From assembly GCF_014199985.1 (NCBI RefSeq), contig NZ_JACHOS010000016.1, forward strand, positions 1-64,000: a stretch of DNA of 64,000 nucleotides. The letters run 5' to 3'. Positions within the stretch are counted from its first letter, which is position 1; each line of letters opens with the position of its first letter. Of this stretch, positions 26,944 to 37,600 are shown piece by piece. Below the pieces are notes generated by a model. The model searched no databases and was not told the origin of the DNA. It saw nothing but the letters and a program-made list of their open reading frames with translations. The position numbers were made by a program, and so were the translations under genes. The stretch is from Methylorubrum rhodesianum (lineage in GTDB: Bacteria; Pseudomonadota; Alphaproteobacteria; Rhizobiales; Beijerinckiaceae).

Positions 26944-29838
26944 TCAACCGAGATCATCGAGAAATTCAGAGGTCGGCCGCACTCCGGTGATCAGGAGGCG
27001 GTCGCGGGCGCGCGTGCAGGCCACGTAGAGTAGGTGGCGCTCCGTCTCGAACACTTCGTCGAGCTCGGCTTCCTCCGTCACCGTATCGATGCGCTCCTGC
27101 AGAGGCAGAACCTCGCTGTCACAGGCAAGCACGACCACGACCTTGAACTCCAGGCCCTTGGCTAAATGCATCGTGCCTACAATCACGGTCTCCCCGGCCG
27201 CGCTCGGTGCATCGCCAGGCTCTACGGGCACGAGGCCAGCCGCGTGGGCAACGGCCCGGGCGCGATCTAGCTGGGCACGACTGCGCACGAATAAGCCGAT
27301 CTCCTCGGGCAGGACGCCGTCCGCCCGCGCCGCCTGAAGGAAGCGCAGGATCGCCTCGCGCTCGCTCGTCTCGTCGTCCAGCTTCAGCACCTGCGGCTGC
27401 GGTCCGTCGAAAACCGAGACGGTGCCCTTCCGCGCCTCCTCGCGCCCGTCCATGTCGTGGACGGCTCCGGGCAGGAGGCGGTCGGCCGCCTCGCGGATCT
27501 GGTGAGAGGTGCGGTAGTTCACCTTCAGTGTGTTCGAACGGCCGCGCACGTCGATGCCCAGTGCCTTCCAGGAGAAAGGCGGCTGGAAGATGCGCTGGCC
27601 GAGATCGCCCGCGAAGAACAGGCGGTCCTCACCATCGGGCACGAGGCTGCGCAGGAAGCGCAGTTCCGGCACACCGAGATCCTGGGCCTCGTCCACGACG
27701 ACGTGACTGAACGGCTTGGCCGTTCGTGTGTCGTAATGCCCGGCGAGCTTGCCGAAGACCTGCGCCCAGGTGGCGAGCCCCTGGCTCGCGAGGCGGGAGC
27801 GGGCCGCGGTGAAGATCGGCCAGAGGGCGGCGCGCTGCTTGGCGCCCAGCCGACTGCGGCGGCCCGGGCGCGGCGTGTCGGCGTAGGCTGCCTCGTCGGC
27901 GACCTGCCACGCATCCACCACGTGGCGGAACTCGCTCGTCAGGAAACGTTCGGACCAGATGTCCGTCCCGCCCGCGGCCTGGACTAGGGTGGCTTGGATC
28001 TGCGTCAGCGTCGCGATGCGGGGTCGGCGCGCGTGGACGAGTTGGTGCAGCTCCTCGGCCAGACCGTCCCATGGCGCGACAGTGATGCGCCCGCGCGCGC
28101 CCGGCTCGGCCGCGATGAGAAGATCGATCTTGCGCTGGAGAGCGTCCGCCAGCGGCTTCGAGAAGGTGGTGAGCAGCACCTGCGCTTGGGGATCGGAGCG
28201 GGCGAGACGCACGGCGCGGTGAAGCGCCACCACGGTCTTGCCGGTCCCGGCGGAGCCTGCAACGCGGGCCGGCCCGCTATAGGTCCGCTCGATCACCCCG
28301 GCTTGCGAGGGATGCAGGAATACCGACCAGCGCTCCCAGGGTGCATCGAGGGCGGCTCGCAGCGCGTCGAGGTTTTCGATGACTCGGAAACGGCGCTGCG
28401 CGTCAGGATGCGCGAAGGGGTCAGCGCTCTCGTTAGGCGTCGGCTTCGGCAAGCGTCCCGTCGCGCCATATTCGAGGAGCCCTTCGGCAGCTTCGGCCGG
28501 CAGGTGCGGCGCGAGGTCGAAGAAGCGGGATTCGGTCGCCGCCCGCACCGGCTCGATCCAGTCCTCGGGCAGCCCGATCGACAGCAGCTCCTCATCCGAG
28601 AGACCCGCGAACAGGGCCGGCTCAGGGGCCGGCCGCTCGGGCGCCGGCGGCCGGAACAGGGTCGGTGTGCTCTCCTCGACGCGGACGCGGGATTCGACAA
28701 TCTGCACGGCGCCGGTGCGTGGGTGTGCCTCGATCCGCCGTCGCTCGGCCCAGGCATAGGCCTTGTCGTGGTGATCGACATAGGCGAGCAGCAGGCTCGC
28801 GGCGGTCCGGTGGACGATGATGCGGATGTCGCGGTTGACCCGCACCGACCAGAAGTTCGGGTCCTTCGAGGCCTCGATACGGTGGAACTGCAGCCCCGGC
28901 CCCGAGGGGTCGAGCTGCATGTCGAAGGCCGAGGTTTTTACGGCTTTCTGCTCTTGCGCTGGCAGACGAGCAAGCGCGGCTGTGAAGGTGTCAGCGATAT
29001 GGAAATGCATGACCTTTGACCCTTTCGCTGTCGCGCGCTGGAATGCCAGCTGACGTGCCTGAGCCTCCGTTGCAGTCAGACCTCCAAGCTGCTTCGCTGA
29101 AGCCCACCTTGTTGTTTTTGGCTCATTAGGACTATGTGCATTTCGCTGGTTTTTAAGGTTTTGACATTCATCAGTCCTTGGCTGTATTGATCTTAAAGTT
29201 TGATTGTTTTCTAATTCAATCGGACAGAGGTCAACTTGATCTAACGCCGAAATCCTATTACCGTTGATGCTAATAATATCTCCCGCCTCTATTATGCTTC
29301 TCTTATTTACATATCTAAACTCGATTATATGCCCAGAAGCTTCGGCCAGCGGCCGTGCTTTTAACGAATAGACGTTTCCACTTTGAGACTCACTCAAAAC
29401 AAGAAACGGCTTCCATTGATTAAAATTGCACGCTTCGGTGTCGTCAATTTTCTGCCAGCCAGCGGCTATCTCTGTGGCAATCAATCTACCTAAAGCAAAC
29501 TGCCGAGGCGAGGGCTTGATCCGTTGCTTGGTCTGAGGTGAAAGCGTCGTGCAAGGATGCTTAGTCCATAGAGGACCCACTTCGTCAAAGTAAACCCGGC
29601 TTCCGCGTTCATTTGCATAGAAAAATACAAGCTCTCTGCATTTAGGGCAGCGTGCGTTTGGATTTAGGTAGCATGTTGTGATCGACTGAACAGGAGCTTT
29701 GCGCCGTAAAAACTGAATGGCTCCAGCATCTCTTATTGTTGTCATTTCCTGGATGCGAACGGTATCGCTCCAGGAGCCAAAACCACGGGACTCGCACCAG
29801 CCGCAGGTGCAGCCTGGATGATGATTGAACCCAGCCAT
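26944..29838 (-). CDS. UvrD-family helicase with RelE-like domain and N-terminal zinc-ribbon extension
   Basis: A 964-residue multi-domain protein. Residues 1-~270 are cysteine-rich (CTCGWC at 10-15; CPKC at 64-67 with a partner near HPC at 94-96) and encoded by AT-rich DNA. Residues ~277-368 resemble a RelE/ParE toxin fold (MHFHIADTFTAALARL, FWSVRVNRDIRIIVHR, VDHHDKAYAWAERR). Residues ~500-964 are a superfamily 1 helicase: GSAGTGKT (528-535), VVVDEAQD (713-720), MHLAKGLEFKVVVV and YVACTRARDRLLITG. An internal ATG at 29010 preceded by AAAGGG suggests that the RelE-UvrD part once started there. It follows the methyltransferase gene by 22 bases. Probable role: DNA unwinding in a defence complex; whether the RelE part is toxic is unknown. 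Confidence 0.85.
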   Translation of the reverse strand: MAGFNHHPGCTCGWCESRGFGSWSDTVRIQEMTTIRDAGAIQFLRRKAPVQSITTCYLNPNARCPKCRELVFFYANERGSRVYFDEVGPLWTKHPCTTLSPQTKQRIKPSPRQFALGRLIATEIAAGWQKIDDTEACNFNQWKPFLVLSESQSGNVYSLKARPLAEASGHIIEFRYVNKRSIIEAGDIISINGNRISALDQVDLCPIELENNQTLRSIQPRTDECQNLKNQRNAHSPNEPKTTRWASAKQLGGLTATEAQARQLAFQRATAKGSKVMHFHIADTFTAALARLPAQEQKAVKTSAFDMQLDPSGPGLQFHRIEASKDPNFWSVRVNRDIRIIVHRTAASLLLAYVDHHDKAYAWAERRRIEAHPRTGAVQIVESRVRVEESTPTLFRPPAPERPAPEPALFAGLSDEELLSIGLPEDWIEPVRAATESRFFDLAPHLPAEAAEGLLEYGATGRLPKPTPNESADPFAHPDAQRRFRVIENLDALRAALDAPWERWSVFLHPSQAGVIERTYSGPARVAGSAGTGKTVVALHRAVRLARSDPQAQVLLTTFSKPLADALQRKIDLLIAAEPGARGRITVAPWDGLAEELHQLVHARRPRIATLTQIQATLVQAAGGTDIWSERFLTSEFRHVVDAWQVADEAAYADTPRPGRRSRLGAKQRAALWPIFTAARSRLASQGLATWAQVFGKLAGHYDTRTAKPFSHVVVDEAQDLGVPELRFLRSLVPDGEDRLFFAGDLGQRIFQPPFSWKALGIDVRGRSNTLKVNYRTSHQIREAADRLLPGAVHDMDGREEARKGTVSVFDGPQPQVLKLDDETSEREAILRFLQAARADGVLPEEIGLFVRSRAQLDRARAVAHAAGLVPVEPGDAPSAAGETVIVGTMHLAKGLEFKVVVVLACDSEVLPLQERIDTVTEEAELDEVFETERHLLYVACTRARDRLLITGVRPTSEFLDDLG

Positions 29839-29860
29839 CAGCGATCAAGCACGCATTACT

Positions 29861-32806
29861 TCAAACTTCATAGACCTTCATCACCTCGTCCCCGAAGTGA
29901 TTGATCACCTTCACGGCAATCCGCCCCGTCGCGGGCCGCGCGAACGGCCGGCTGGTCGCCCGGTAGAGGGTTGCCCAGGCGGCCTCGTCGATCTCGGCCT
30001 TCAGGGCCGTCTTCAGCGACTTGTAGGGGTCGTTGGCGCCGAGGAAGTAGGCGTGGCGGACGAAGAAGCTTTCCTCGTCGTAGTCGGTGTCGATGAACCA
30101 CGCGGCGATGCCGGAGGTGTCGTCCGAGCGCACCTCGCCGGTGTTGGGATCGAACACGTCGATGCCCCTCACCTCCACCTCCATCCGGTCGCCGTCGAGG
30201 CGGCGGATGTCGATGTCGGGCTCGCCGAAGACCACGAACAGGTTGCCCTTGCCCGTCGTCTTGAGGTCGTCGGCCATGTGCAGGTCGGGGTTCATCTTGG
30301 CCTGCAGGATCGGCAGCGGCCCGAGCCGGGTCAACTCGCTGGCGTGCGCGTCGTAGGCGAAGGCGCAGGCCACCAACACATCGAAGCGGGCGTCGGCCGC
30401 CTCGCGGGCGGCGGCGACGAGGTCGGGGCGCGACAGCGTGCCGAATTCGGGGCCGATCAGGATGGCGGCGCGGCGCTCAAGGCCGGGCTCGTCGGCGCTG
30501 CCGCCCTCGACGAAGCGCCCCTCGGCGCCGATGAAGCGGCCGGGCCAGGGCTGGAGCATCGTGAAGCGCACCCGGTCGGCCCGGTCGCGGCCCTGCACGC
30601 CGGCGGCCGAGAGGTTCTCCAGCACCATCGCGGAAAAGTCCTGGGTCGGCGTGCCGGCCTTGGTCCGCTCCCGGCGTCCGCCGAGCGCGTCGAACTCCTC
30701 GTCGAGATCGAGACTGTCCGAGGGGATGATGCGGTGGGGTGAGAGGCTCTCGACCGTGAATGGGCCCGCGACCCGGACCTTCGACACATCGGCGTAGGGC
30801 CGGTCGTAGAGCATTTCCACATCGGCGGCCCGGGCGATCGAGGCGTCGATCTCCCGCTGCCGGGCGATCCGCGCCTCCCACCATGCGGCATGCGCCGCAT
30901 GCGCCGGCTCCGGCCAGCCGGCCTCGGCCTCCCGCGGAATCTGCCACTCCTCCCAAGACTGCCCAAGGGCCGCGTTGAGTTCGCCGCGCAGGGGCTCCAG
31001 CTTGTCCTGAAACTTCTCCCAGATCACGTCGATCTCGGCGTTATTGGCAATCGACTTGAGGGTGACGTGCGGCGCGCGCTCGTAGACGAATCCCTGGCGG
31101 AGGTCGCCGTAGGCGGCGCTCTGCGGCTGCGGACGGCCCGAGACCGCCTGCTCCTTCGCCCGTCCCTCGGGGCTGTCGGCGAGCAGATAGTAGGGATAGC
31201 GCGCGCTCATCAGGCGCGTGCGGGCGAGCGCCAGGGCGACCCGGCTGGTGTCAATGGTAATCCAGCGCCGGCCCCATTGCTCGGCGACCGTGGCGGTCGT
31301 GCCCGAACCGCAGGTGGGGTCGAGGACGAGGTCACCGGGATCGGTGGCCATGAGGATGCAGCGCTGCGCAATAGTTGTGCTAGTTTGCACAACATAAATT
31401 ATGCCCGCCGCACCAGCAACGTCGGTCCACACATTGGAAATCGGATATGCCGCGAAATCATCGATGAATCTTACATACGCGATCGTGTTTTTGCGTTTTT
31501 CTATTCGGTCCGCGAGCGAAAGTCGGCGCAAGCCCTCTAGTGATGTTTTCCAATTTGAGCTATCTCCTGAATGATATGGCTTACCCTGAAAATTCCAAGA
31601 TACCGTCGTATTTGCCCTAACACCGCTAGATATCAAACTCGTCAGCTGATAGGGCCGTGCCATCAGCGGCAGCGTTATATTTCCGCTTTTTTCTTCTTTA
31701 TTTAGAGGACGGGAGACGTATTCAGAAATACGAATTCGGTCATAGCGCGCTCCACTACCTTCTCCGACTCCAACTTCTTTTCGGAAATACAGCTGTCTAT
31801 ATTTCGTGTTTTTGATATTTTTTGCAAACCACAAAATATAATCGGACACATTCGATAAAAAATTGGCTTCTTGCCCGCCAGTTTTGCGCAAGCATATCAT
31901 TGATATAAGATTGTCTTCGCCAAATACCTCTTCGAGAACGGCTCTCACACGGTGCACATTTTCATCGCCAATTTGAACGAAAATCGATCCACTCTCATTT
32001 AACAGCTCACGCGCCACGGTAAGCCGATCACGTAGATACGTAAGATACGAGTGAATCCCATCCTTCCACGTATCGCGAAACGCCCTCACCTGCTCTGGAT
32101 CACGAGAAATATCAGTCTGCTTGCCGTCCTTGACGTCGCGCGACTGTGTCGAGACCTGCCAGTTCGAGTTGAACTTGATGCCGTAGGGTGGGTCGAAGTA
32201 GATGCACTGCACCTGTCCCTTCATCCCCTCACGCTGCGCCAGCGAGGCCATGACCTGAAGCGAGTCACCCAGGATCATGCGGTTCGACCAGTGCTGGTTG
32301 TGCTGGTAGAACTCGGTGCGCGCCTCCGGGTCGAGGCCGTTGAAGTCCGAGAACAGGTCGGGCGTCTCGTCTTCCGGCGGGCGACTGCCGGACCGATGCA
32401 GGTCGTCGATGATCGCCTTCGGGTGGATTTTTTCTTGGATATAGAGGGGCGGCGCCTGGACGATCAGGTCGGACCAATCCTGCTGGTCCTTGCCGCGCCA
32501 GACGAGCTGCGCGTCGCCGATCGCGGTTTCGCCGGTCTCGACCAGCGCGCGCACCTGCTCGGGGGTGAGGCGGATGCGGGCGCCGTTCCAGACGATCTGC
32601 GGATCGAGGTCGGAGTCGCGCGGGCGGATTTCGCCTTCGGGCAGCGGCCGGGTGCGCTGGTAGACACCGGGCTCGAAGCCGGTGATCGCCTCCTCGGCCT
32701 CGGCGAAGCTCTGCAACTCGGCGGTGGGGATGTTCTTGCGCGCCGCGTCGTCGTGCGTGAGCGTCTCGACGGACTTGGTCGCAGATGTCTTCGAACCTCG
32801 GGCCAT
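29861..32806 (-). CDS. Type III-like (beta-class) DNA methyltransferase, Mod subunit
   Basis: A 981-residue adenine- or cytosine-N4 methyltransferase. Motif IV DPPYGIKF (205-212) precedes motif I DPTCGSGTT (~496-504), the circular permutation typical of beta-class Mod proteins. The ~240-485 interval contains the target-recognition region. Its DNA from about 31380 to 32130 is AT-rich while both flanks are GC-rich, so this part probably came from another source. The C-terminal 450 residues are an accessory region typical of large type III-like Mod proteins. The ATG overlaps the upstream stop as TGATG, indicating coupled translation; a GTG lies one codon earlier. It should protect host DNA from the helicase-nuclease two genes upstream. 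Confidence 0.88.
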   Translation of the reverse strand: MARGSKTSATKSVETLTHDDAARKNIPTAELQSFAEAEEAITGFEPGVYQRTRPLPEGEIRPRDSDLDPQIVWNGARIRLTPEQVRALVETGETAIGDAQLVWRGKDQQDWSDLIVQAPPLYIQEKIHPKAIIDDLHRSGSRPPEDETPDLFSDFNGLDPEARTEFYQHNQHWSNRMILGDSLQVMASLAQREGMKGQVQCIYFDPPYGIKFNSNWQVSTQSRDVKDGKQTDISRDPEQVRAFRDTWKDGIHSYLTYLRDRLTVARELLNESGSIFVQIGDENVHRVRAVLEEVFGEDNLISMICLRKTGGQEANFLSNVSDYILWFAKNIKNTKYRQLYFRKEVGVGEGSGARYDRIRISEYVSRPLNKEEKSGNITLPLMARPYQLTSLISSGVRANTTVSWNFQGKPYHSGDSSNWKTSLEGLRRLSLADRIEKRKNTIAYVRFIDDFAAYPISNVWTDVAGAAGIIYVVQTSTTIAQRCILMATDPGDLVLDPTCGSGTTATVAEQWGRRWITIDTSRVALALARTRLMSARYPYYLLADSPEGRAKEQAVSGRPQPQSAAYGDLRQGFVYERAPHVTLKSIANNAEIDVIWEKFQDKLEPLRGELNAALGQSWEEWQIPREAEAGWPEPAHAAHAAWWEARIARQREIDASIARAADVEMLYDRPYADVSKVRVAGPFTVESLSPHRIIPSDSLDLDEEFDALGGRRERTKAGTPTQDFSAMVLENLSAAGVQGRDRADRVRFTMLQPWPGRFIGAEGRFVEGGSADEPGLERRAAILIGPEFGTLSRPDLVAAAREAADARFDVLVACAFAYDAHASELTRLGPLPILQAKMNPDLHMADDLKTTGKGNLFVVFGEPDIDIRRLDGDRMEVEVRGIDVFDPNTGEVRSDDTSGIAAWFIDTDYDEESFFVRHAYFLGANDPYKSLKTALKAEIDEAAWATLYRATSRPFARPATGRIAVKVINHFGDEVMKVYEV

Positions 32807-34668
32807 CACTGAACCTTGCTGAGGAGTGCGGCGTCGTCCGCGAGGGCGGCGTTCTCGGAGGTCGCGTCGGCCTCGTCGTCCGGATCGGGCGGGCTCGTCG
32901 GGTCGGGCCCGAGCGCGGCACTCGCCGTCGGCGCCACGTCACGCAGGGCCGGGCGCTGGGTCGCGGCGTCGATCAGGTCGATGAGGCCGTCGAGGCGCGC
33001 AGCGAAGAACCCGTGGAAGTCGTCGGCGCGCAGCCGGGCCGGATCGATGGCGTGGCTGCATAGATAGCCGTCGAGGTTGGTCGCATCGACCGGTGGGTTC
33101 GCCGTTTCCAGGCGATGCAGATACTTGCTCGGCGCGACCCCGCCCAACATGCGGTTCGTCTTGGCGGACAAGGGTGTCTTGTTGACGATTGAGTCGAAGG
33201 TCGTCGCCGGCAACTTCTGCTGCTGACACCAGTCGCGCGGGAAGATGTGGTGGATGTCCACGCTCTCGTCGAAGAAGACGGCGTGATCGTAATCCTGTCC
33301 CGAGCGGAAGTCGGTTGCCCCGCTCTTCATCAACAGAGCGTTGACGCCCTTATAGGCGGCGGATTGGCGGGAGCGCAGTTCGCGGATGCGGCTCGCACGC
33401 ACGCTCGTGTCCTTGAGGGTCGAGGGCTCGGCGCCACCGTCGATCCAGGCCAGCACCTCCACGAGGTCCTTGGCGAAGCGAGATTCGACGGCCGAGCCGT
33501 AGAGTTCGCCGAACACGCCGCACCAATACCACGTGCGCACGCGCTGCTTGATCTGCTCGTGGTCCCAGCTCTCGCCCAGGGAGGCGAGGATCGCGGCGAG
33601 CGGCACAATCTGGCTCTGATAGGGCAGATCAAGCGAGCGATAGATCCGCTGCGTATGCAGGAACTTGGCCGCCCGCTCGAAGCCGAGCTGCAATCGGTCG
33701 GCATGGGCTTGGTAGGCCTCAACGGGCAGGGCCAGCAGCGCGTTGCGGGTTGCGCTCACCGGCGGTCGCCGGTCGTCCCCGCTCGCCGCGTCGCGCTGCG
33801 CCTTCGAGTGGAGGAGCGCGATGCCCTGGAGGAAGTCCGTTGGGGCGATCTTGTCCAGAGCGCGAAACTTCTTGAGGGCTTCGGCGCGTTTGGCCCAGTC
33901 CTCTCGCAGCTTGAAGCCCTTGCCGGCGAACATGGCCGTGATCAACTCGAACGCATCGAGCGCCTTGCCACCGGTGTTTACCTTCTCGAAGACGAGGCAG
34001 ACGGCTTCGTTCGTGGTGGATTTGTCGAGCGAAATAACCGGGACTTGGTATTTTTTGAAAATCTCCAAGACACGATCCTTGAAGGCCCTGAATTGATCGC
34101 GCTTTGCCTTATTGCCTTCCCAAAAATCCCAGAATCCTTCTTGCCACTTATCCCAATCGAAGATCTGATTGACCGGAAATCTCAGATGCTCGTATTCCCT
34201 TTCGGGCGTTGACAGATCGAGCACGACATCCTTGCCGAAGTTGGTTCGCAGAACGCGGTCCTTCGGAATAGCTTCGATCGACTCCTCCCGATCGACAGAG
34301 TCGTCGAGCACCTTCTCGATGTTGAAGTAGTAGAACACGTCGATCTTATCGATCGGCGCCTGCCGAACGAGCGCTTGGTAGAGTGAAGTCATCCGCTGCT
34401 GACCGTCGAGGAGCAGTTCGCTCTCGGTTGCCGACTCAGCCGGAGCCGGTGCGCCCTGGATGGGGCGCGGCGTGAAGGTCTTCCCGGAAGACTTCAGCGT
34501 CATCAGGGCGCCCACCGGGAACGACTGTGAGATCGAGGCGATCAGGCTCCGGATGCGATACTCGTCCCAGACCCAGTTGCGCTGGAAATCCGGGAGCTTG
34601 ATGTCGCCCTGCTCACAGCGTTGCAGGAGCGTGTGAAGCGAGACGGGGTTGGTGGTGAAGGTGCTCAT
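32806..34668 (-). CDS. DUF262/HNH (GmrSD-like) putative endonuclease
   Basis: A 620-residue protein with an N-terminal DUF262 domain: PDFQRNWVWDEYRIRSLI, then the ParB-like nucleotide-binding motif LLLDGQQRMTSLYQAL (DGQQR at 88-92). A C-terminal HNH-like motif has DIHHIFPRDW (~471-480) and a following Asn in IVNKTPLS. In GmrSD enzymes DUF262 binds and hydrolyses NTP and the HNH part cuts modified DNA. Here it sits between Res-like and Mod-like genes and overlaps both by one base (TGATG), so it is likely a component or regulator of the same system. The last ~45 residues are acidic and disordered. ATG start. Confidence 0.87.
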   Translation of the reverse strand: MSTFTTNPVSLHTLLQRCEQGDIKLPDFQRNWVWDEYRIRSLIASISQSFPVGALMTLKSSGKTFTPRPIQGAPAPAESATESELLLDGQQRMTSLYQALVRQAPIDKIDVFYYFNIEKVLDDSVDREESIEAIPKDRVLRTNFGKDVVLDLSTPEREYEHLRFPVNQIFDWDKWQEGFWDFWEGNKAKRDQFRAFKDRVLEIFKKYQVPVISLDKSTTNEAVCLVFEKVNTGGKALDAFELITAMFAGKGFKLREDWAKRAEALKKFRALDKIAPTDFLQGIALLHSKAQRDAASGDDRRPPVSATRNALLALPVEAYQAHADRLQLGFERAAKFLHTQRIYRSLDLPYQSQIVPLAAILASLGESWDHEQIKQRVRTWYWCGVFGELYGSAVESRFAKDLVEVLAWIDGGAEPSTLKDTSVRASRIRELRSRQSAAYKGVNALLMKSGATDFRSGQDYDHAVFFDESVDIHHIFPRDWCQQQKLPATTFDSIVNKTPLSAKTNRMLGGVAPSKYLHRLETANPPVDATNLDGYLCSHAIDPARLRADDFHGFFAARLDGLIDLIDAATQRPALRDVAPTASAALGPDPTSPPDPDDEADATSENAALADDAALLSKVQ

Positions 34669-37600
34669 CAGGCGGCCTTGGAACGATCGATCAGCGTGTG
34701 GACGAGGTCGGCGAACGTCTCCTCGATCACGAACACCTCGCGGAACTCGAAGAAGGCCCAGCGGCCGTGGCCCGCGAGCGCGTTGACGCCCGGCACCCAG
34801 GAGGCCGCCATGGTCTCGGCCTTGAGCTGCGCGTCGGTGCCGCGATAGCCCTTGGTCTCGAGGACAAGGTTGAGCGGCTCGGGCGCCCCAGTGTCGAGGC
34901 GGATGATGAAGTCCGGGCGGTAGCGGCGCGGCACGGCGCCGTCGCGGTAGGGCACCTCGAAGCCGAGGCCCTGATTCTTCACGTAGGCCAGCACCCGTGG
35001 ATGCGCCTCCAGCACCCGGGCGAGCTCGGCCTCCCAGTCGGAATCGAGCACCACGTGGCTGACGTGGCACTTGCGGGGATCGGTGTCCCAGACCGGCTTC
35101 GAGGTGGTGAAGTTGACGAAGCGGGTCGAGCCCGCGGGGTTGTAGGGGTCGAGCACTGCCTTGATGCGCTTCGCGTCCGACACCGAGCGCTGGCAGGCGA
35201 GATAGATGAACTCCACCGCTTGTTCGGCGAGTTGCGGGTAGAGCACGGCGGCCCGCGGCACGCCCTGCGCGACGAGGTAATCACCGTCGAGCCACTGGCG
35301 GACCATGCGCTGGGCCTGCCCGAACAGGTGGACTGGCAGGCCGCCGTCGGGGTCGCGCAGCCGCGTCTCCAACAGGCGCTTGGCGAGCTTGAACGAGAGC
35401 TCGCTCGGCCGCATCGCCTTGAACGACTCCTCGGCGTCCAAGGTCTCCTGCTCTCCGACGATGCCCGACATCAGCACCTTGGCCGGACCGACGTTCTCCG
35501 GCGTCAGGGTCAGGCGGCTGTCGTCGGTGAAGTGGGCGGTCAAGCGCTCGTTCGGCAAATCGACCCGGTAGCCCTCGACGCGGGGAAAGCCGATCTCCAG
35601 TCCGGCCCGTTCGCGCAGGGCCTGGACGCGGGTCAGCTTGCGCGGCGCGGCCGGGACCGAGACCACGGGCTCGGCCGTGAACGAGAACGGGATGCCGAGG
35701 ATGTCGGCATACTCGACATTGAACAGGCCCTTGTCGTTCAGCTCGTAGGATTGGCGGCGCAGGCCGCGCCCCACCACCTGCTCGCACAGGAGCTGGGTGC
35801 CGAAGGCGCGCACGCCGAGGATGTGGGTGACGGTGTTGGCGTCCCACCCCTCCGTCAGCATCGAGACCGAGACGACGCAGCGGATGCGCTCGCCGAGCCG
35901 CCCCTTGCGGCCGACCGTGTTCATGACTTCGCGCAGCAGATCGGCGTCCGTGGTCTCGGCGGCCGTGACCGCATCGACGCCGCGCTCGATGCGCTCGCGG
36001 CGGAACTGCTCGATCTCGGCCGCAGCCATCTCGCGGAAGGCGGGATCGAGGGCCTCGCCAGATTCGAGCTGCTCGCTGTCGATGAGCAGCGTGTTGGGTT
36101 TGGCCAGCCGCTGGCGGTTGTCGTCGTAGTTTCGGAACAGGCGCAGATGACCGACATGGCGCGTCTCGGGCTCGCCGTCGGCGTTCGGCCGCTCGAAGCC
36201 GGCGATCCACTCGTAGACGAGCTTGGACGTGGCGGTGTTGTTGCAGACCACAATGAAGACAGGCGGCACATCGATCCCGGCGCGCTCCCAGGCCTCACTG
36301 GTCTTCTCGTAATGGCCGTAGAGGGCGTGCAGCGCCGTCTGCAGCTGGCTCGGGAAGACATGAGAGAGGGGATCGAGCGTGCCGGCCTTGCCCGCGCCCT
36401 TCTTCGGCATCGCTTTGCCGATATGCTCCCACAGTTCGCGGTAGAGCGGCACCTCGCCGGTCGCGGCGTTGTCGGCGATCGGCACGCGGGGCAGCTTGAC
36501 GATGCCGCACTCGATGGCATCGATCAGCGAGAAGTCGCTCACCGTCCAGGGGAACAGCGTGCCTTCAAGGTAGCCCGAGCCGCGCAGAAAGAACGGTGTG
36601 GCTGAGAGGTCGTAGACTGCGCGCACGCCGACCTTGCGCTTGAGGGCCTCGATACCGGAGATCCAGAGGCGCGCGGCCTCGGCGTTGCGCTTGGCCTCCT
36701 CGCGATCCTCGGCTGCGATCGCGCCCTCGTCGGCCCCACCCGGTTTCTCGCGGTAGCAGTGGTGCGCCTCGTCGTTGATGACGACGAGGTTCTTGATCGG
36801 CAGCAGCTCCCGGCAGACGCGCTGAAGCATCGCGCCCTCGGATTCGATCGTGTCGATCGGGGCGTGCCGGCCTTGAAGGAGCGAGCGCCCGACCTTCGAG
36901 ATCTCCAGCGTCTCGCGGCGCTTGAAAGCATGGTAGTTCGTGAGCACGATCTTGGCCTGCCCCAGATCGTGGAGCATGTCGGTCGGCACCAGCTCGCGCT
37001 TGCTATAGTAGGCGTCGGGGTCGCCCGGCATCAGGACGCGCAGGCGGTCGCGGATCGTGATGCCCGGCGTCACGAGCAGGAAGCCGCGGGTGAAATGCTT
37101 CGCATTCGGGCTGCGCACGGCGTTGATGGTCTGCCACGCGATGAGCATGGCCATCACCGTCGTCTTACCAGCCCCTGTCGCCATCTTCAGCGCGAGCCGC
37201 GGTAGACCGGGATTGGCCCCCTCGTTGGCGCCTTCGATGTGCCGGATCAGGTGAGCATACTGGCGCTGCCGTCCGGCGACCTCGGTCAGCCAAATCGCGG
37301 TCTCCACTGCCTCGACCTGACAGAAGAACGGCCGGGGCCCGTGCCAGCCGATGTCCCGGCGCCAGTGCTGGAGCAGACGCTGGGTCGTAGGCGTGACGCC
37401 CCAGTCTGCCGGGTTGGGCAGCGCGCGCCAGGACGCGACGTGCCCACGGATCTCGTTGATGATCGGGGTCGGGTTGTAGGCCTGCTCTGCGGAGGACAGC
37501 CCCGCACCGTCGCCGAGACCGAGAGAGGCCTGCGTGCCCTTACCTCTCTGCTTCTTCGACTTCGGGACGGGCGTGATCAACGATGAGCGGCGACGGCCTT

